Origin: Cristatella mucedo
Taxonomy: Eukaryota > Bryozoa > Phylactolaemata > Cristatellidae
Assembly: GCA_009760855.2 (NCBI GenBank)
Contig: WPIO01000087.1
Coordinates: 1,064,001-1,128,000 of the forward strand
Length of the DNA stretch: 64,000 nucleotides
Direction: 5' to 3'
The translations under genes and the position numbers were made by a program. A model generated the notes under the pieces. That model did no database searches. It had not been told where the DNA came from and saw only the letters and a program-made list of their open reading frames with translations. Below, one piece after another: positions 48,070 to 60,075 of the stretch (the stretch's first letter is position 1; each line of letters opens with the position of its first letter).

Positions 48070-50180
48070 TTCAACTGAGAGCCAAAACATTAGTGCTACC
48101 TACGTTGCTAGAGAGCTGGCCATAATTGATATTGAATCTCCGTTTTGGGCATTACTTTACAGGACATTTCACGGTACACCTTTATCAAAGTCCCGAAAGT
48201 TGTTGAAGAATCTTCCTGCTTTTGAACTTTTCATTCCATTGCGACTTCTAGACTAAGAGGCAATAGTTTTCATGCTAGCCACCGATTACACATTGATGAA
48301 TAGAAAAAATACATCTGCAGCACAGTTTAATGTCCATAGTAAATGTGCTGCTGATTAATTAAAAATTTCTACTAGCCTAATTTTAATACAAGTACATATT
48401 AGTGAAAGACCTAGAAGATATAATGAAAAACAATTAAAATGAATATTACTTACATCGGACGGTCTTATAACTAGTTCAATTAACTCAAAAAACCTGCCAA
48501 AAAACTTACAACGTAGATGCACGCATCGAGTCGCGTGAGTCTAGGCATGAGGCACCTGTTTATGAGAGGGCACCTGTTTACGTGTAAAAGCCCGCCAGCC
48601 TCGTCGAATGACCGCCTGACGAAGAGCTCAACTCACTCGAAAGGCACCCGCCGCGGCACTCTCCGGAGCCAGCCACGGGAGACGAGAGCAGAGAGCTGAA
48701 GCGTGATACATATTCAGATAGCACTCACTATGCTTGTTCGTAATGAATACCTAGTAAAAGAATTCGCAGCTCGAATGCTCGATGATTTATCGATGTAAGG
48801 CCACTTAGCAGTGAGCTCCGTCATCTAGCGATTTTGTTTCGACAGACGTGGCACTTCCGTGAGCACTAGGACCCATGCGGTCACACAGAAGTAGCACGTA
48901 TGTGCGAACACACCCTATCCGGGACAGCATTAGAACTTGCACAAATTTAGATTCAAAATCCTAAACACAATGACGTGGCCCGACGGCGGGAAATGAGCAT
49001 TTAAAGTACGGCAAAGACTAGAGAGAAAAACGCTAAAGATTACGTATTTTTATTGTTTCTGCGCACATTTTAGCATTATGAGAGCAAACAAGCCGTTGGT
49101 TATCAATTGACAAACAGTAAAGCCGCTTCAATCGCAGCTAAATGAGAAATCTACCCCGATCTTTAAAGCGGTAAGTCTTACACCCCTGCATTCTTCGTGC
49201 CACGAACTGGAGCAGAGCAGTGTGCCATTGCATTCGGACCATTTCCAGCTTTTCCACTCAACGAAGAGAGTGGCCAAGTTGACCTGAGATAACGTAACAG
49301 TTGCCGCCGGAGCTGCTATAGCCTCACTCTCCTATTGTAACTATGCCGTGCTCGGGATACGATAACCACTTCTGACTGGCAGTGCCCCCGCAGTATTCCC
49401 GATATGGCACGAAACGCACCTTATTGCAAAGGAGCTCGCGGCTCGTCCGGCAGGACTGAAGTGTCAGCCTAGAGCGGCGAAGCAGAGGCGACGCAGCTGA
49501 ATGTTTGTATCACTAAGCGAAGACTTACAACGCCGGATCACGCTCATTTAACAGGTTGCCAGTCTTATTTTAAATTTACAAATTTCGCGATTCCGAAGTC
49601 GGAGGGATCCGGAAAATTCCCAGTCCTCTCAAGAGCTCAAGAGACCAAGTCAAAAGTGGACATCTTGAATATTGCCGCCGCACATTACTTGCCCCTTCTT
49701 TCCTAACTGCTATCTAAGTTTTCTAGCCCTTTCAGGGCGCATTGCAGAAAAAGGCATACCTACGCAGACCCAACCTCCGCTGGCGCCGCCTGAAAAGGCT
49801 CGCCAGACCTCACTATAAAAAAAACCAATGTGCATATCTCACTTCAGGAGAGCCTGAAGCTCTGCGCCAAAGCTACACTGCCCAAAAGCCTCGTTCACGG
49901 GCCCTGGCTACACAAACTAACTACGCCTCATCAGCAGAGTCTGAATTTGGGCCCCGTCGGCAAGCCACCAATCGGGTTTACGTAGTCTCAAATGCAAAGA
50001 AATTGTATCCTGGTTGTAATTGGAGCCGGCCTACACTCAAACTACAACTGGGAAACTCCAGAGGGCTGCGCTCCTACGCTTGGTCGTGCGTCCAGCTGAC
50101 AGCGCTCAGTTGCTGGCGGCGGCGGCGGCGGCGGCAGAGAACGGTCGGGGTAAATATAAATATAATTCCTTTGCATAGCG
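48070..50180. other. Region between the two genes, mostly unannotated
   Basis: A possible minus-strand first exon ends with GTGAGT at 48636-48631 (frame MYHASALCSRLPWLAPESAA). It ends in phase 0 and so cannot join exon 45599 directly. A GCG-rich block lies at 50116-50140. Confidence 0.3.
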
Positions 50181-50300
50181 GCCTAGGATAACTCAATCTC
50201 TATTCAGACGTTTCACATATGCCACGGGGCTCGAGCCCATGACCTCGGCTAGACCGGGGCGAGCACGTTAGCCACTAGGCCGAGCTAGCTCGATTGGTGA
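50180..50300 (-). repeat. SINE with LINE-like 3' end
   Basis: Complement carries GAGCCCATGACCTCGGCTAG and CAATCTCTATTCAGACGTTT. It lies upstream of the RBM7-like gene. Confidence 0.6.
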
Positions 50301-50869
50301 GGATCGTGCTGCTAGCTGCGCAATATGCCAGCGGTCAGACCGAAGCTGGCGTGGCACAATTACATAATTACCCTTCCATCGACTGCACGGTTTTCAGGTC
50401 CCTTCCTGTCATGCTTTCGCTTAAGACTTTCAGGTTAGTGCCGGACATCAAATCCAGTAAGACATTGTTTAGGCTGACACCTGACATCTTCGTCCTCAAG
50501 TTTACCCAGCACGTGAACCCATTCACTCGGGTTCTTGTGGACATTTTACTGTATTGCGGCTGTCAGACTGAATTGTGAATTTCTCTAACGATTCTGCTCT
50601 GGAGTGCAGTACATATCCACAGTCCGAGTAGCTCACGGACGGGACGGAAGCGGAACTCCTGGGACGGGTGGCAAACGACCACCGTTTCTATGCAAGTCAC
50701 GTGGACTTCTTCAAGACCTATGCTTTAGTATAAACCAACCATTTCTATCGTTAAATTATTAAATTTTAATTTAACTTCTTATAATAAACTGTGTCTTACG
50801 AACTAATTCGCGTCTTGCTGAGGCTTAGCTAGCCGCTGCCAAGTTCAAGGTTTCGTTTCCGAACGCGGT

Positions 50870-50977
50870 ATGGCTTCGAACTCAGAACAGGAAGATGAAA
50901 TCAACAGGACTATTTGGTGTGGTAATGTATCAAACGGAAAAATAACCGAAGAGCTACTTTATGAACTATTCTTGCAG
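50870..50977 (+). CDS. RBM7: RBM7-like, exon 1
   Basis: 36 codons: MASNSEQEDEINRTIWCGNV, then SNGKITEELLYELFLQ, followed by donor GTATAT. It codes the first strand and helix of the RRM. It was missed by simple ORF detection because of its length. Confidence 0.85.
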
Positions 50978-53900
50978 GTATATACAATATTTTGTCCACC
51001 TTTTGCTTCACACGCATAAGATGCGTCGCTTACGGGCCGGGCTGTCGTGGGTCAGGTTTGGACTTGCTTCCTGCGTACCGCACGTCGGTAGCCATAGTAG
51101 TAGTGATCCGCTGCCTCGATGCACACGCTACCCGAGGGCAGGCATCAAGCGCATGGATTCTGTAGCTCTCCGCTATGTAGATATCACAGTTCAGCTTTTC
51201 CCGCGCTCCAGCCTTCATCGGCAAGCTTGCTGTTGGTGGCCGATCCCTCTACCTAGCATGGCAAAGGCTACCTGCCTTTAAATATCCACGAACTTCTGTC
51301 ATGCCTCCGCATCTCTTTAGCTCTTTTCAGCGTGTGCGTGCAGTTCTAGCTGCCTAACTTTTGTTCATGGTGGAGCTCCAGCGCCGGCTGCTGCAGCTCT
51401 GGGCAGATCCATTATTCGGCCATAAGCTTCGGCTAAGCTCGCGTGTCTTTGCTTGGAATTTTTTTTCAAAGCTGCAGCTTCATTCGGACGTGATCACCGT
51501 TCATGTCACGTACAATTGCGTCCAACCCTTGCCATTTCTGAAGGTAATAAACATAAACATAAAAACATAAAACATAATATACATGTTTCAAGAATATATA
51601 ATTTCAGTAATGATAATTTCAATAATATAGAAGTTTCAGCTCGTCAGTGCTATCCGCCCAGTTTAGCTTCTTGTAACACTGAGCTTGCGCAGCCGCAGTG
51701 TGCCTCAAATGCATCAATAACTGCCTAGCGGTCGCTGCGTCGTGCGTCCGATCCGATAATTTAACCCCTGCCGGGTGACTTGGCTCGATGTGGCGTGATA
51801 TGAAGAGCCTCTCACTCGGCTGCTTGGTCGCTGCTGCCACTGCCAGTGTAGACTATCGGCCGCACGATCGTGGCCGATCGTGCGGCCGATCGTGGTCCTG
51901 TTAAATCGTCCTGATGGTGATCTGGCATTGCGTGGTATACCACGTTGGGTATTGGTGTACTAGCTGCTGTTGGAGAGTCATCGTGTCTGTCCTAGGATAT
52001 TAACAAAATACATTGTTGTCACCATTCCCCTTCCTCTTGCTTATGGGAACAGCAGTTGTATGTAATGTAATGTATCTCCGTCTGTGACTCTACACAGACT
52101 ATGTGGTAAGGTTACGCAGGAGAGTTTCATATAGCTCACTCAAAGCCTAATCAGCTTTTGGCACTTATACTCTGTGCCAAAATTTGTTATCATTAAACGA
52201 AGAGAAATTGAGAAACATGGCTGAGTCTACAGGGCAGTTAAGGGAGTGAGTAGCATGGAAGTAGCAGCTCTGGGGAGCTGGAAAGGATGTGCTCGAGTCG
52301 GCAGCAGGAGAGTACACGTCGGTTCGTAAGATTGATAGAAGTGAGCTCCACAGCCAGGACCTGCAGAGCAAAAGCTTCTGTGACCAACGGTTTTTAAGCA
52401 GAGTACTGGAACAGTTAATTTATTGTCCATGCACGACCTGAGGGCACGAGGAGGCTGAAACTGGTGCAGCAGTTCATCATATTTTTAGCTTAGTGTATGG
52501 GAACATACTTTGTGATAGCCTATTAATATATCGTTTTAAAGTTCGCTGCCGGATCTGCTGCACTCCTTCCTTTGCTGGGAATGCCGCCTTATGTTAGCAA
52601 TTATTTATGTCGTGTAGGCCTGTACCTAGGCAATGTGTCCGCATATTCGTGTCCTCTCACGTCGTTAGTGAGGCCACATATCAACTGTGTGTTCAGTGCT
52701 GTACAGAAGCCTCGTGTGCTTGAGCTGCCCTGAGCCTGTTTCTCTTTCTCGTTTTTACTTACTGTTTTTACTTACCGTCATTGACTGATGATACAACCAA
52801 CATACTATTTAAGGGCAAATCAAGTGTGGGTCAGAAATTGGAAAGATTGGCACTCAAAATTGGCAATGCCATCATATCCCTTGTAGCATCTCCTCGAAAT
52901 CTGTGTAGCCTGTTCCAAAGTGGCCTTTCACTAGACGACCACATTTACCCCACAGTCAATTCTTCCCACTTTCTGCTGCATCATGGCATTGCTAAATTTG
53001 GGCTTCCTTTGACAGGTATACTGCATCCAAATTGTTGCATGCATTTTTGGCATCTCATATCGACTTTTGTTACTCACTACTGTCAGTTCTACTGGCCTGT
53101 GCAACGAGGTACTTACAGATGGTGCAAAACTCTGCAGCTAAGCTCATCTTTTGTGAGCAGTAGCCACATCACTCGACTTCTTGCCGACCTGCACTGGCTC
53201 TCAATCTAGCAGTGTATCGTCTTCAGGAGTCTGTCGCTCACCTGTAGGTCCTTTCATTCTCTGTCTCCAACCTATATATCGGAACTAATCTCAAACCAGC
53301 CTAGGCATTGTACTACCTTCTTTTCTTACTCGAATTGCTTAGCTGTGCTTCGTACTAGCCTCAATTCCATTGAAGACCGTACTTTCAGCTCAAATGCTCC
53401 CAACGCCTGGAACTAATTCCCTGACTATGTCTTTTGATTTGAAGGCTTGGTTTGTTAGACTGCCATTCGGGAAGTTCCTCAGTGCTTGTGTCATGTGTGT
53501 GCTGCCAGCTTCTGTTATTACTTAATTAAGGGGGAGCATCAAGAAAATACTTACAAAATTGGCCATGCAATCAAATGTTTGTTTATGGCAGCTTTCAATT
53601 GATCAAGCATGTTTGAAATGGGATCGGAAGTACTGACGACTTCGACATAAAAAAGTGATTATGCAAACCATGTCTAACCCGAATGTAAACCGGAAGCAAC
53701 ATACCTAGAAATAGCAAGTTTACCTACTCTGCATCGTATGTGACTTGTATCCCAACTTATTAAACGGTGATAGATCGAGATACATGTGTGTAGCTTGTTG
53801 TGGTCTATGTTTAGGACTTGCAAATAGCTTCACTTTCAGTGTAGCTTTGCACCTTGTAAATTCCACAACTCGGCCAATACTTACAGTATTAGAGCAAAAT

Positions 53901-56536
53901 TTGAAATTTGAGTTCAGCTCTGCTTGTCCATCAGCAGAGCTGAAAAGAGCTGAGAGCTTGCCGAGCTGGTTTGGTCCAGCGGTTAAGGTGCTCGCCCCGA
54001 CCAAGGTCTGACTGAAGTCGTGGGCTGGAGCCCCGAGGCATATGTGAAGCGCCTGAATAGAGATTAAATTCTCTTGGGGTGCTATATAAATGAATTATAT
54101 ATATATCAGGATGCTAGATTATTTCTGATTTTGATCTGGTAAGTTTTGCTTTACATCACGTCAGACGTCATGGAGCTTTTGTCTTCTGCAAACGTGGACT
54201 GCTAAACCTATCCGACCATGTTGCCACACTTTTGGCTAATGCCACTCCTTTTACTCACAGTCCCCAGAGTGGTAGTAGGTTGGCCATGCATTCCTCCGAG
54301 GTCTGCCGAGCCAAGTAGCTATGAGCGACCGTCCCTCGTGCAATGCAGGCAGCAGGTGCATGTAGCATCCATGCTCGAACATTACTATGCACCTGGCTGT
54401 CAAGCTGCTTAGTTCAGCTGCCGGACGTGACATTGGCGGGCACAGCTGGTCTGACCCGGCTGCGCAGTCTGATCTGGCTCGGTGGGAGGAGCTCTAGTTG
54501 GAGCCTCAAGCCAGCTCCAAGGTGAGCCAGGCCAGCTGATTGTGGCGTTCTGAGTGTGAAGAAAGGAGCCGCCTTGCCTGCACTCCTTGGGTGCAGCTGC
54601 CTTGCCCCGAGTTTTTTGTAGGGGGCGGGGTGGGTGGTCGCAGTGAATCCAGTCAGCCGGGCTGAGCACTGCGAGTCAACTGAGCTGTGAATAGACCACT
54701 CCATGCGTGGTGAAGTGAAAGTAAAAGAGGTCAGCTGATTCACTAGCCTTACTCATGTCACTGCTGAAAAGCCTTAGTAGCTATCTCTTACTCTTGCAGT
54801 AGGCAATATAGAATTGCCTGCCGCAGGACTCGAAATCACGACCTGGATTGTTAAATGTGAGCACCTTCCCCCTGGGCTAAGATCCAGTAGTGAATAGCTC
54901 CATTGGTGTACTCTGGCCTTTAAGGTCTGAGAGAGACTGGCCGTTATATTCAGCTGCCTTCAGACGGTAGGCAGGGTTGCTGCAGGTCGAGTTCCGTGTT
55001 CTCTGTTTTTATGTGAACGCATTATGTGGGCACTGTCAGGCAGGAACTTGCATGACTCACTTGCTGACGTATGTATCAAAGTCCTTGGTGAGAGAGAGGA
55101 GGGACAGGTCTTTGCCTTACATTTATGCTGTAGTAGACTAGGGGATCTCCACGAGAGATCGCTTTGGCTAGCGTTCGATGTGCAAAATAGAGGGTGTGCA
55201 AATCTACTTAACGAAACCATCGATATTGCACAAAATGACTCGAAACAGTGAGCTGCATTTTGCTGTCGTCCTCTTGTGCCTTCTGCTCAGCACCCCTGTG
55301 TGTGAAAGGGCCCTCAGCTTATACTGAATGCGAGTCTGCCTCTTGCCACTCGGTACTGCTGTGGCCAGTTTGCCAGAGCACGCATGCACGCTCTAGTGTA
55401 TCTCTTGTGTATCTCTAGTGTATCTCTTGTATCTCTAGTGTATCTAGTGTATCTCTGTATCTCGCTCTTTACATTGTTCTTTCCTTTTCTCTCTGTCGAT
55501 AATCGTAAAGCAACCGACTTTGCAGGCCGGCCCTCTCGAGAAAGTGGTTATCCCCAAGAATGGATCTTGTGCGTTTATATGCTACAAGCATTCGGCATCG
55601 GTGCCGTATGCCATCGATTTGTTTAAGACTACGTCACTGTTCGGTACCCCGCTCAATATCAAGCCCCGCTCCGGAAGCATCCTGGCCAATCGCCTAGCTG
55701 GCCGCGATCAGTCGTTCGGCAGCGCGGACGCCAGCCGAGCCGAACAGCAGCAGTCGCCCGCCGGAGGTCACTACGGCGGCAGCAGGCGCTACGAGCCTTA
55801 CAGCGGTGACAGACCCACGGCTAGGGAAGATCCGTATAGGAGCGACAGTGGAGGCCGGTGGAGCAACAATGGCAACCAGACGCCTTCGCAGAGGCCTGGC
55901 AGCAGTTACAGCGACAGCAGAGGCAGGGCCGACATCGCCGGTCATGGCAGCACCGAGCGAGGAGGGGGCATGCAAGGAGGTCACCACTATCAGTACAGGC
56001 AGTTGGAGGGCTACGGCAACAGGCAGCACGGGACGGAGCAGTACGGCACAGAGCAGCACGGGCAGCACGACCATCATCGCCACTTGCCACACGATGGCAG
56101 CCGAGGCAGGCCGGCTTGGAGCAATGTCGAGGCGGACAGACATGAGCAACCCTCTTCTGGCCCCTGCGAAGGTCGTCATGATGCCCGCGGCGGCGGGGGC
56201 AGTGGTGCTGACCGCGGGTTCCGGCGGCCTTCGGCACCTCCGGTTGCTGAAGCTAGCCAGTGGACCGGCGGAAATCAGAGCACCAGTGGAGGTAGCCTGC
56301 TCGGTGTACCTCAAGATCGCCCGTGGGAAAGTCGGGGCAGCGGGCTTCTAGGTGAAATACCCGTTGGCCTGCTGAACGCGCCCCTGTTCGTTGGGGATGC
56401 CAGCCAGCAGTTCATAAGCTTCTCCAATCCACCTCAGGGATTCTATGGTCCAACTCCAGATGAGATCTCCACGGAGCTGCGAAGGCAGCGAATAATCAGC
56501 TCTCAGTCCCAGCAGCTCGCCATGCGCAGGAAGTGA
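50870..56536 (+). CDS. RBM7: RBM7-like RRM protein (NEXT complex), two coding exons
   Basis: The join 50870-50977 plus 55526-56536 gives 372 residues. RBM7 is the RRM subunit of the nuclear exosome targeting complex (with ZCCHC8 and MTR4), which sends short-lived nuclear transcripts to the exosome. The RRM is at residues 12-85: RNP2 as TIWCGNV, then ITEELLYELFLQAGPLEKVV, RNP1 as SCAFICYKH, and SVPYAIDLFKTTSLFGTPLN. The SVPYAxxL and LFGxPxxIxxRSGS segments are those of RBM7/RBM11. The rest is Gly/Ser/Gln/His-rich and probably disordered, about 100 residues longer than in human RBM7. RNP2 has Trp-Cys where Phe-Val is usual. The start is the first in-frame ATG before the RRM. The intron (50978-55525, GTATAT..TTGCAG) is phase 0. 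RBM11 is the main alternative name. Confidence 0.87.
51855..51890. repeat. Perfect inverted repeat (16 bp arms)
   Basis: ATCGGCCGCACGATCG at 51855-51870 and its exact complement at 51875-51890, with a TGGC loop. GC-rich, in the RBM7-like intron. Confidence 0.9.
52055..52500 (-). pseudogene. Second LINE family relic
   Basis: On the minus strand MDNKLTVPVLCLKTVGHRSF matches the 46 kb copy, with the shared 3' end at 52,055-52,180. Intron of the RBM7-like gene. Confidence 0.6.
52775..53520 (+). pseudogene. LINE (CR1/L2-like) relic
   Basis: Starts at the DDKTNLL-type motif (TDDTTNILFKG) and runs to the WNSLP region. Several frameshifts. Intronic. Confidence 0.65.
53955..54100 (+). repeat. SINE with LINE-like 3' end, clear copy
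   Basis: Head GAGCTGGTTTGGTCCAGCGG, then TTAAGGTGCTCGCCC, GTGGGCTGGAGCCCC, then GCGCCTGAATAGAGATTAAA and TTCTCTTGGGGTGCTATATA with a TA-rich end. Confidence 0.7.
54755..54905 (-). repeat. SINE relic
   Basis: Complement of a SINE head (GCAGGACTCGAAATCACGAC, GAGCACCTTCCCCCTGG) in the RBM7-like intron. Confidence 0.5.
55395..55462. repeat. Short tandem repeat, GTATCTCT(A/T)GT type
   Basis: Six or so imperfect 8-12 bp units just 60 nt before the exon 2 acceptor. It contributes a pyrimidine-rich region upstream of the splice site. Confidence 0.75.
55526..56536 (+). CDS. RBM7: RBM7-like, exon 2
   Basis: 337 codons including TGA at 56534-56536, phase 0 after acceptor CGACTTTGCAG. It begins AGPLEKVVIPKNGSCAFICY. 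The tail has repeated Ser/Gly/Arg, Gln/His and Tyr-rich segments and ends with a charged helix, ISTELRRQRIISSQSQQLAM. The GC content is higher than in the surrounding intron. Confidence 0.88.
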   Translation, partial: AGPLEKVVIPKNGSCAFICYKHSASVPYAIDLFKTTSLFGTPLNIKPRSGSILANRLAGRDQSFGSADASRAEQQQSPAGGHYGGSRRYEPYSGDRPTAREDPYRSDSGGRWSNNGNQTPSQRPGSSYSDSRGRADIAGHGSTERGGGMQGGHHYQYRQLEGYGNRQHGTEQYGTEQHGQHDHHRHLPHDGSRGRPAWSNVEADRHEQPSSGPCEGRHDARGGGGSGADRGFRRPSAPPVAEASQWTGGNQSTSGGSLLGVPQDRPWESRGSGLLGEIPVGLLNAPLFVGDASQQFISFSNPPQGFYGPTPDEISTELRRQRIISSQSQQLAMRRK

Positions 56537-56884
56537 CTCGACTCGCAACCCCCTGGAAGACGCCTCTGTCTGCTTGTCCCTCGACTGGCTATTTGGCTGC
56601 ACCAATGCCGAACTCTCCAGTCGGGGTGGCTCGTTGTAGTCGTTTTCTAGCCGTTGGCCTCACAGTGCCTTTCGGGCTGTGTCAGATCTCGATTGAATGT
56701 AACTTGTACACAGTGTATAGGCGCTTTAGTGGCAAGCTGCTCGTGTTACACAGAGCTTTTTATGATGTAGGTGCATGGCAAAATGCTTTGCATCCTTGCT
56801 TGTATTGTGGCAGATACTGTGGCATGCCATTTTGACTAGGCTGCTCTAGGCTGTGCCGTTCACTGATGCAACAATTAAGTGGCA

Positions 56885-56890
56885 AATAAA
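56885..56890 (+). promoter_or_regulatory. Poly(A) signal of the RBM7-like gene
   Basis: AATAAA 349 nt after the stop codon. The 3' UTR is 56537 to about 56910. Confidence 0.6.
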
Positions 56891-56910
56891 AGCACTATCG
56901 CATTGTCTTC

Positions 56911-58214
56911 GAGCTGCAGCATTCAACTAAGTAGATCTTTGTCTAGGTTAACTTTGCTGCCGCTTGTCATTAGATTGGGGGGAGGCTCTCTGTCAAACAA
57001 GTGACCTTAGTTTGTCTCAGTTGTTTGAGCTGTTGAGCATTGCAGTGCTTTGCCAAGTTGTCTAGGTGCCAAAGACCACTTGCACATGTGTACATGTAGG
57101 TACCCTAGAGTGGTTGTACTGCTGCCACACCCTCTATGCTGCCACAGGGGCAGCATAGAGGCCGAAACCAAGAGCCTAGCAATAAATCTTCCCATTAGAT
57201 GGCAACCAACGTGAATGTCTCAAGAATATCAATAATAGTAATAACTGTAACGGGAACGCACCGAGTGGAACGCTCGAGCGAAATCTGTCCAAGAAGGCCT
57301 GTGTGGTGTATTTCGAATGGGCTTCACTCAAGCCGTAAGGCTATAGCTAAGTGCCTTAGCACTTTACTTCGACCCTTTATATGTCTGAGTCTTATCATAG
57401 GACCGAGCCGTGTAAGAATGTATTTGCTAATTAATATATGTTGATGAGATCGACCCTAGGGCTGCTAGCACCGGAGTGTGGGGGTTAGGATAGCCCAAGA
57501 CTTTAGTCAGCCAGGGAGAGTGACCGCGTGGCTTCAGATACGAGTTGTGCATCCGAAACGCCAAGCCATGGCAAGAGAGTCAGCTGGCCATGTGGGATGC
57601 CAGGGTCCTAGCAAGCTTCGTTGCTTGGTCACCTGCTGCCGTGAGTGCCTGTCTTTATTTCTGGGCAGCCACTATCGGGGCTGCCGTCGGAGCTTTCGTC
57701 GAACGGACGCTCCGTGACGTCGACTGCTACGACATCGGAGTCGTTGTTGATGACTGAAAGTAGCTGCTGGTCGCGAGCCTTTCTGTGGCTAAGGCAGCTG
57801 CCGAGTCGGCCGCCGCCTAGGGCTGGGGCCAGGCGGCTCGAGCCTCTCAGCCTACTGCCTGCTGCCTGGCGAACTCACTCAGCTCCGCGACCATGGCAGG
57901 GGCAGATGGGTGAACCCCGGTGAAGAGAAGAAACATTCTGGTCTCCGTCTGACTCAGCATAGACTCGCGACAACCTCACAGTGCCAGGCAGCGAGGCGTG
58001 GCAGTTGTGACTGACTTCGGGGCTACTTCTTCGAGTGTGGAACCAGAGGAGAGATGCTTGTCATAGGCTCAGGTGCAGCAAGTGACCATACGTGCCCGTC
58101 AAAGGGTTAGGTCGTGAGCAGACATCAAAGTCAGTCGCCCATGTGAAAGGCCATAATTCAATGGCTCGCCCTCAAGCAGGTATTGAAGGGCCAAAAAATG
58201 GCCAAAGCATGAAC
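56911..58214. other. Intergenic, nothing recognised
   Basis: Contains the hairpin at 57131-57161. No exon or known repeat identified. Confidence 0.4.
57131..57161. repeat. Perfect inverted repeat (13 bp arms)
   Basis: CCTCTATGCTGCC at 57131-57143 and its complement at 57149-57161, loop ACAGG. About 240 bp after the RBM7-like poly(A) signal. Confidence 0.85.
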
Positions 58215-58860
58215 ATCAAATCTAAATAATGATTTTAATAAGATATTTGTGTCGAATTGAGTGTCTTTCTAGGCACTGAGTATGCACTGTAAAGGGAGAA
58301 TGTTAGTTGTTTGGTGATAGTTTGCTCAGTTCAGCATGCTTCAAGCACACACTGGCCCAGCAAGTTTCGTGAGGAATATGTGCATTTTTGGCTTCTTCTT
58401 AAATGTCGTGAGTTCGTGGGACGTCCTGACTTTAATCGGGAGTGAGTTCCATGTTTTGGCAGCTTTTAAACTAAACTCACGATCTCCTAAGGATGATGGT
58501 TCAATGCATAGCCAAATGATTCGAGTCAGAAAAGCAGGTGGTACCATGTCTTGCCCGGTACAGAAGTTCTGATAGGTATGCCAGAGCAACAGAATAAAAA
58601 ATGAAGAAGTGAGTGATACAATCTTGAAGTCTATTCGCTGCTTGATGGTGAGACAGTGCAGGTTGACGAGAAGTGACACAATATGGCAACTGCAAAGCTC
58701 ACAACAGATGAGCCGAGCTAAGTTTTGCACCAACTGTGAATGCTTTATTACACAAGCCGCCAGACCAATTTTCGAGCAAAACAGTCGCGATAGAGTACCA
58801 CAAATGCATAGACCAACTTGCATGTGGTACTCCTGTCTCAGGTGGACCAAATATTCTCAA
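58215..58860 (-). pseudogene. LINE relic, older
   Basis: Minus-strand frame from QVGLCICGTLSRLFCSKIGL to KTWNSLPIKVRTSHELTTFK, RT C-terminus with several changes, then 3' end. Confidence 0.6.
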
Positions 58861-58889
58861 TGTTACTCAGTTTGTTCAATGGCTCTAAG

Positions 58890-59330
58890 GTTTTGTGACT
58901 TACTTTCGGTTCCATTTATCTCTTTCTACAGCCCACTTCTCAGAACTATTTTCTAATCAGGCTAGGCGTCCTACCACCAGCTCATATGACTCAAATCGTT
59001 TGGCTTGACCTCGAACCAACCTCAAATCGTGTGTATGCAGTGCCCTTTGTTCGTATGCTCCCAAAGCCTGGAACTTACTTCCTACTGATGTCGCGACATC
59101 CTTTCACTTTACAACATTTGTAACGTAGAAGCTAAAAACGCACATGTTTCTCGCAGCATTTGTTGGGTCCTTGTCAATTGTCCTTTACTTACTTGTGCTT
59201 GATGAAACAGTGGGCATTTTTTTATCACTTACCATGTTGACATCTTTCTTAATACTGAATATGTTAAATGCCTGACATAAATATGGTTCTCTGAGGTGCT
59301 ACCCAAATGAATGTTTTAATGTTAACATTA
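58890..59330 (+). pseudogene. LINE relic, older
   Basis: TCTCAGAACTATTTTCTAAT through TATGCTCCCAAAGCCTGGAA to a 3' end GTTCTCTGAGGTGCTACC. Together with the previous relic it forms a head-to-head pair. Confidence 0.55.
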
Positions 59331-60075
59331 TAAGTTATATAGCTTAGAGAAGGCTGATTTTACTGTGAAGCTGATTAGGTCGTCTTGTGAAAGGCTGTGA
59401 AGCTTAATATGTCGTCTTGTGAATGGTTGCTTTGAATCAGCACACCCAGACTGTCAAATTCTACATGATATGTGCTGTAGCTGGCTCTCCTATTTCCAAG
59501 TTATCATAACAATAACGCACTTGAAAAAGCGCCTTCGCAGAACTAAATCTCTTTCTAGGCTCTTTACTTTTACTGCAAAGGAAACGCGATCGACTGGTGA
59601 GTGGTATCATGCGTGATAAACACCATGAATAGCATGGTTGGGATGACATGCACAGGGTCAGCATGTGAGTGTGGTTAGTGACAGCATGCACAGTGTCAGC
59701 ACACGTAAGTACATAAAGGACGAATTGCAGGGACTCCAGGGACCCAGTATATGCTGTCCTGAATAGGTGCGTTTTAAGGTCTTTTTAATTGTAGCCACTT
59801 TAGGTGATGTCATGACGCAAGCCGGGAGTGAGTTCCAGGCTTTGGGAGCATACGAACTAAATGCACGGTCTCCAAAGGATTTGAGGTTAGTACGAGGAAC
59901 AGGTAACGCAGTTTGACTCCGAAAAGCTGGCGGTACGATGCTGGGCCTGGTGAGGGAGTAAATCTGATAGATAGGCTGGAGTCAAAGAATAAAGGGACCT
60001 AAAGTGAGCGACAAAACTTTGAAGTCGATCCGATGCTTGATTGGTAGCCAGTGCAGGTCGGCAAGAAGTGGTGTG

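Noticed and set aside
55694-56314. 206-codon minus-strand frame
   Set aside because: Antisense shadow of the GC-rich RBM7-like exon 2. No domain.
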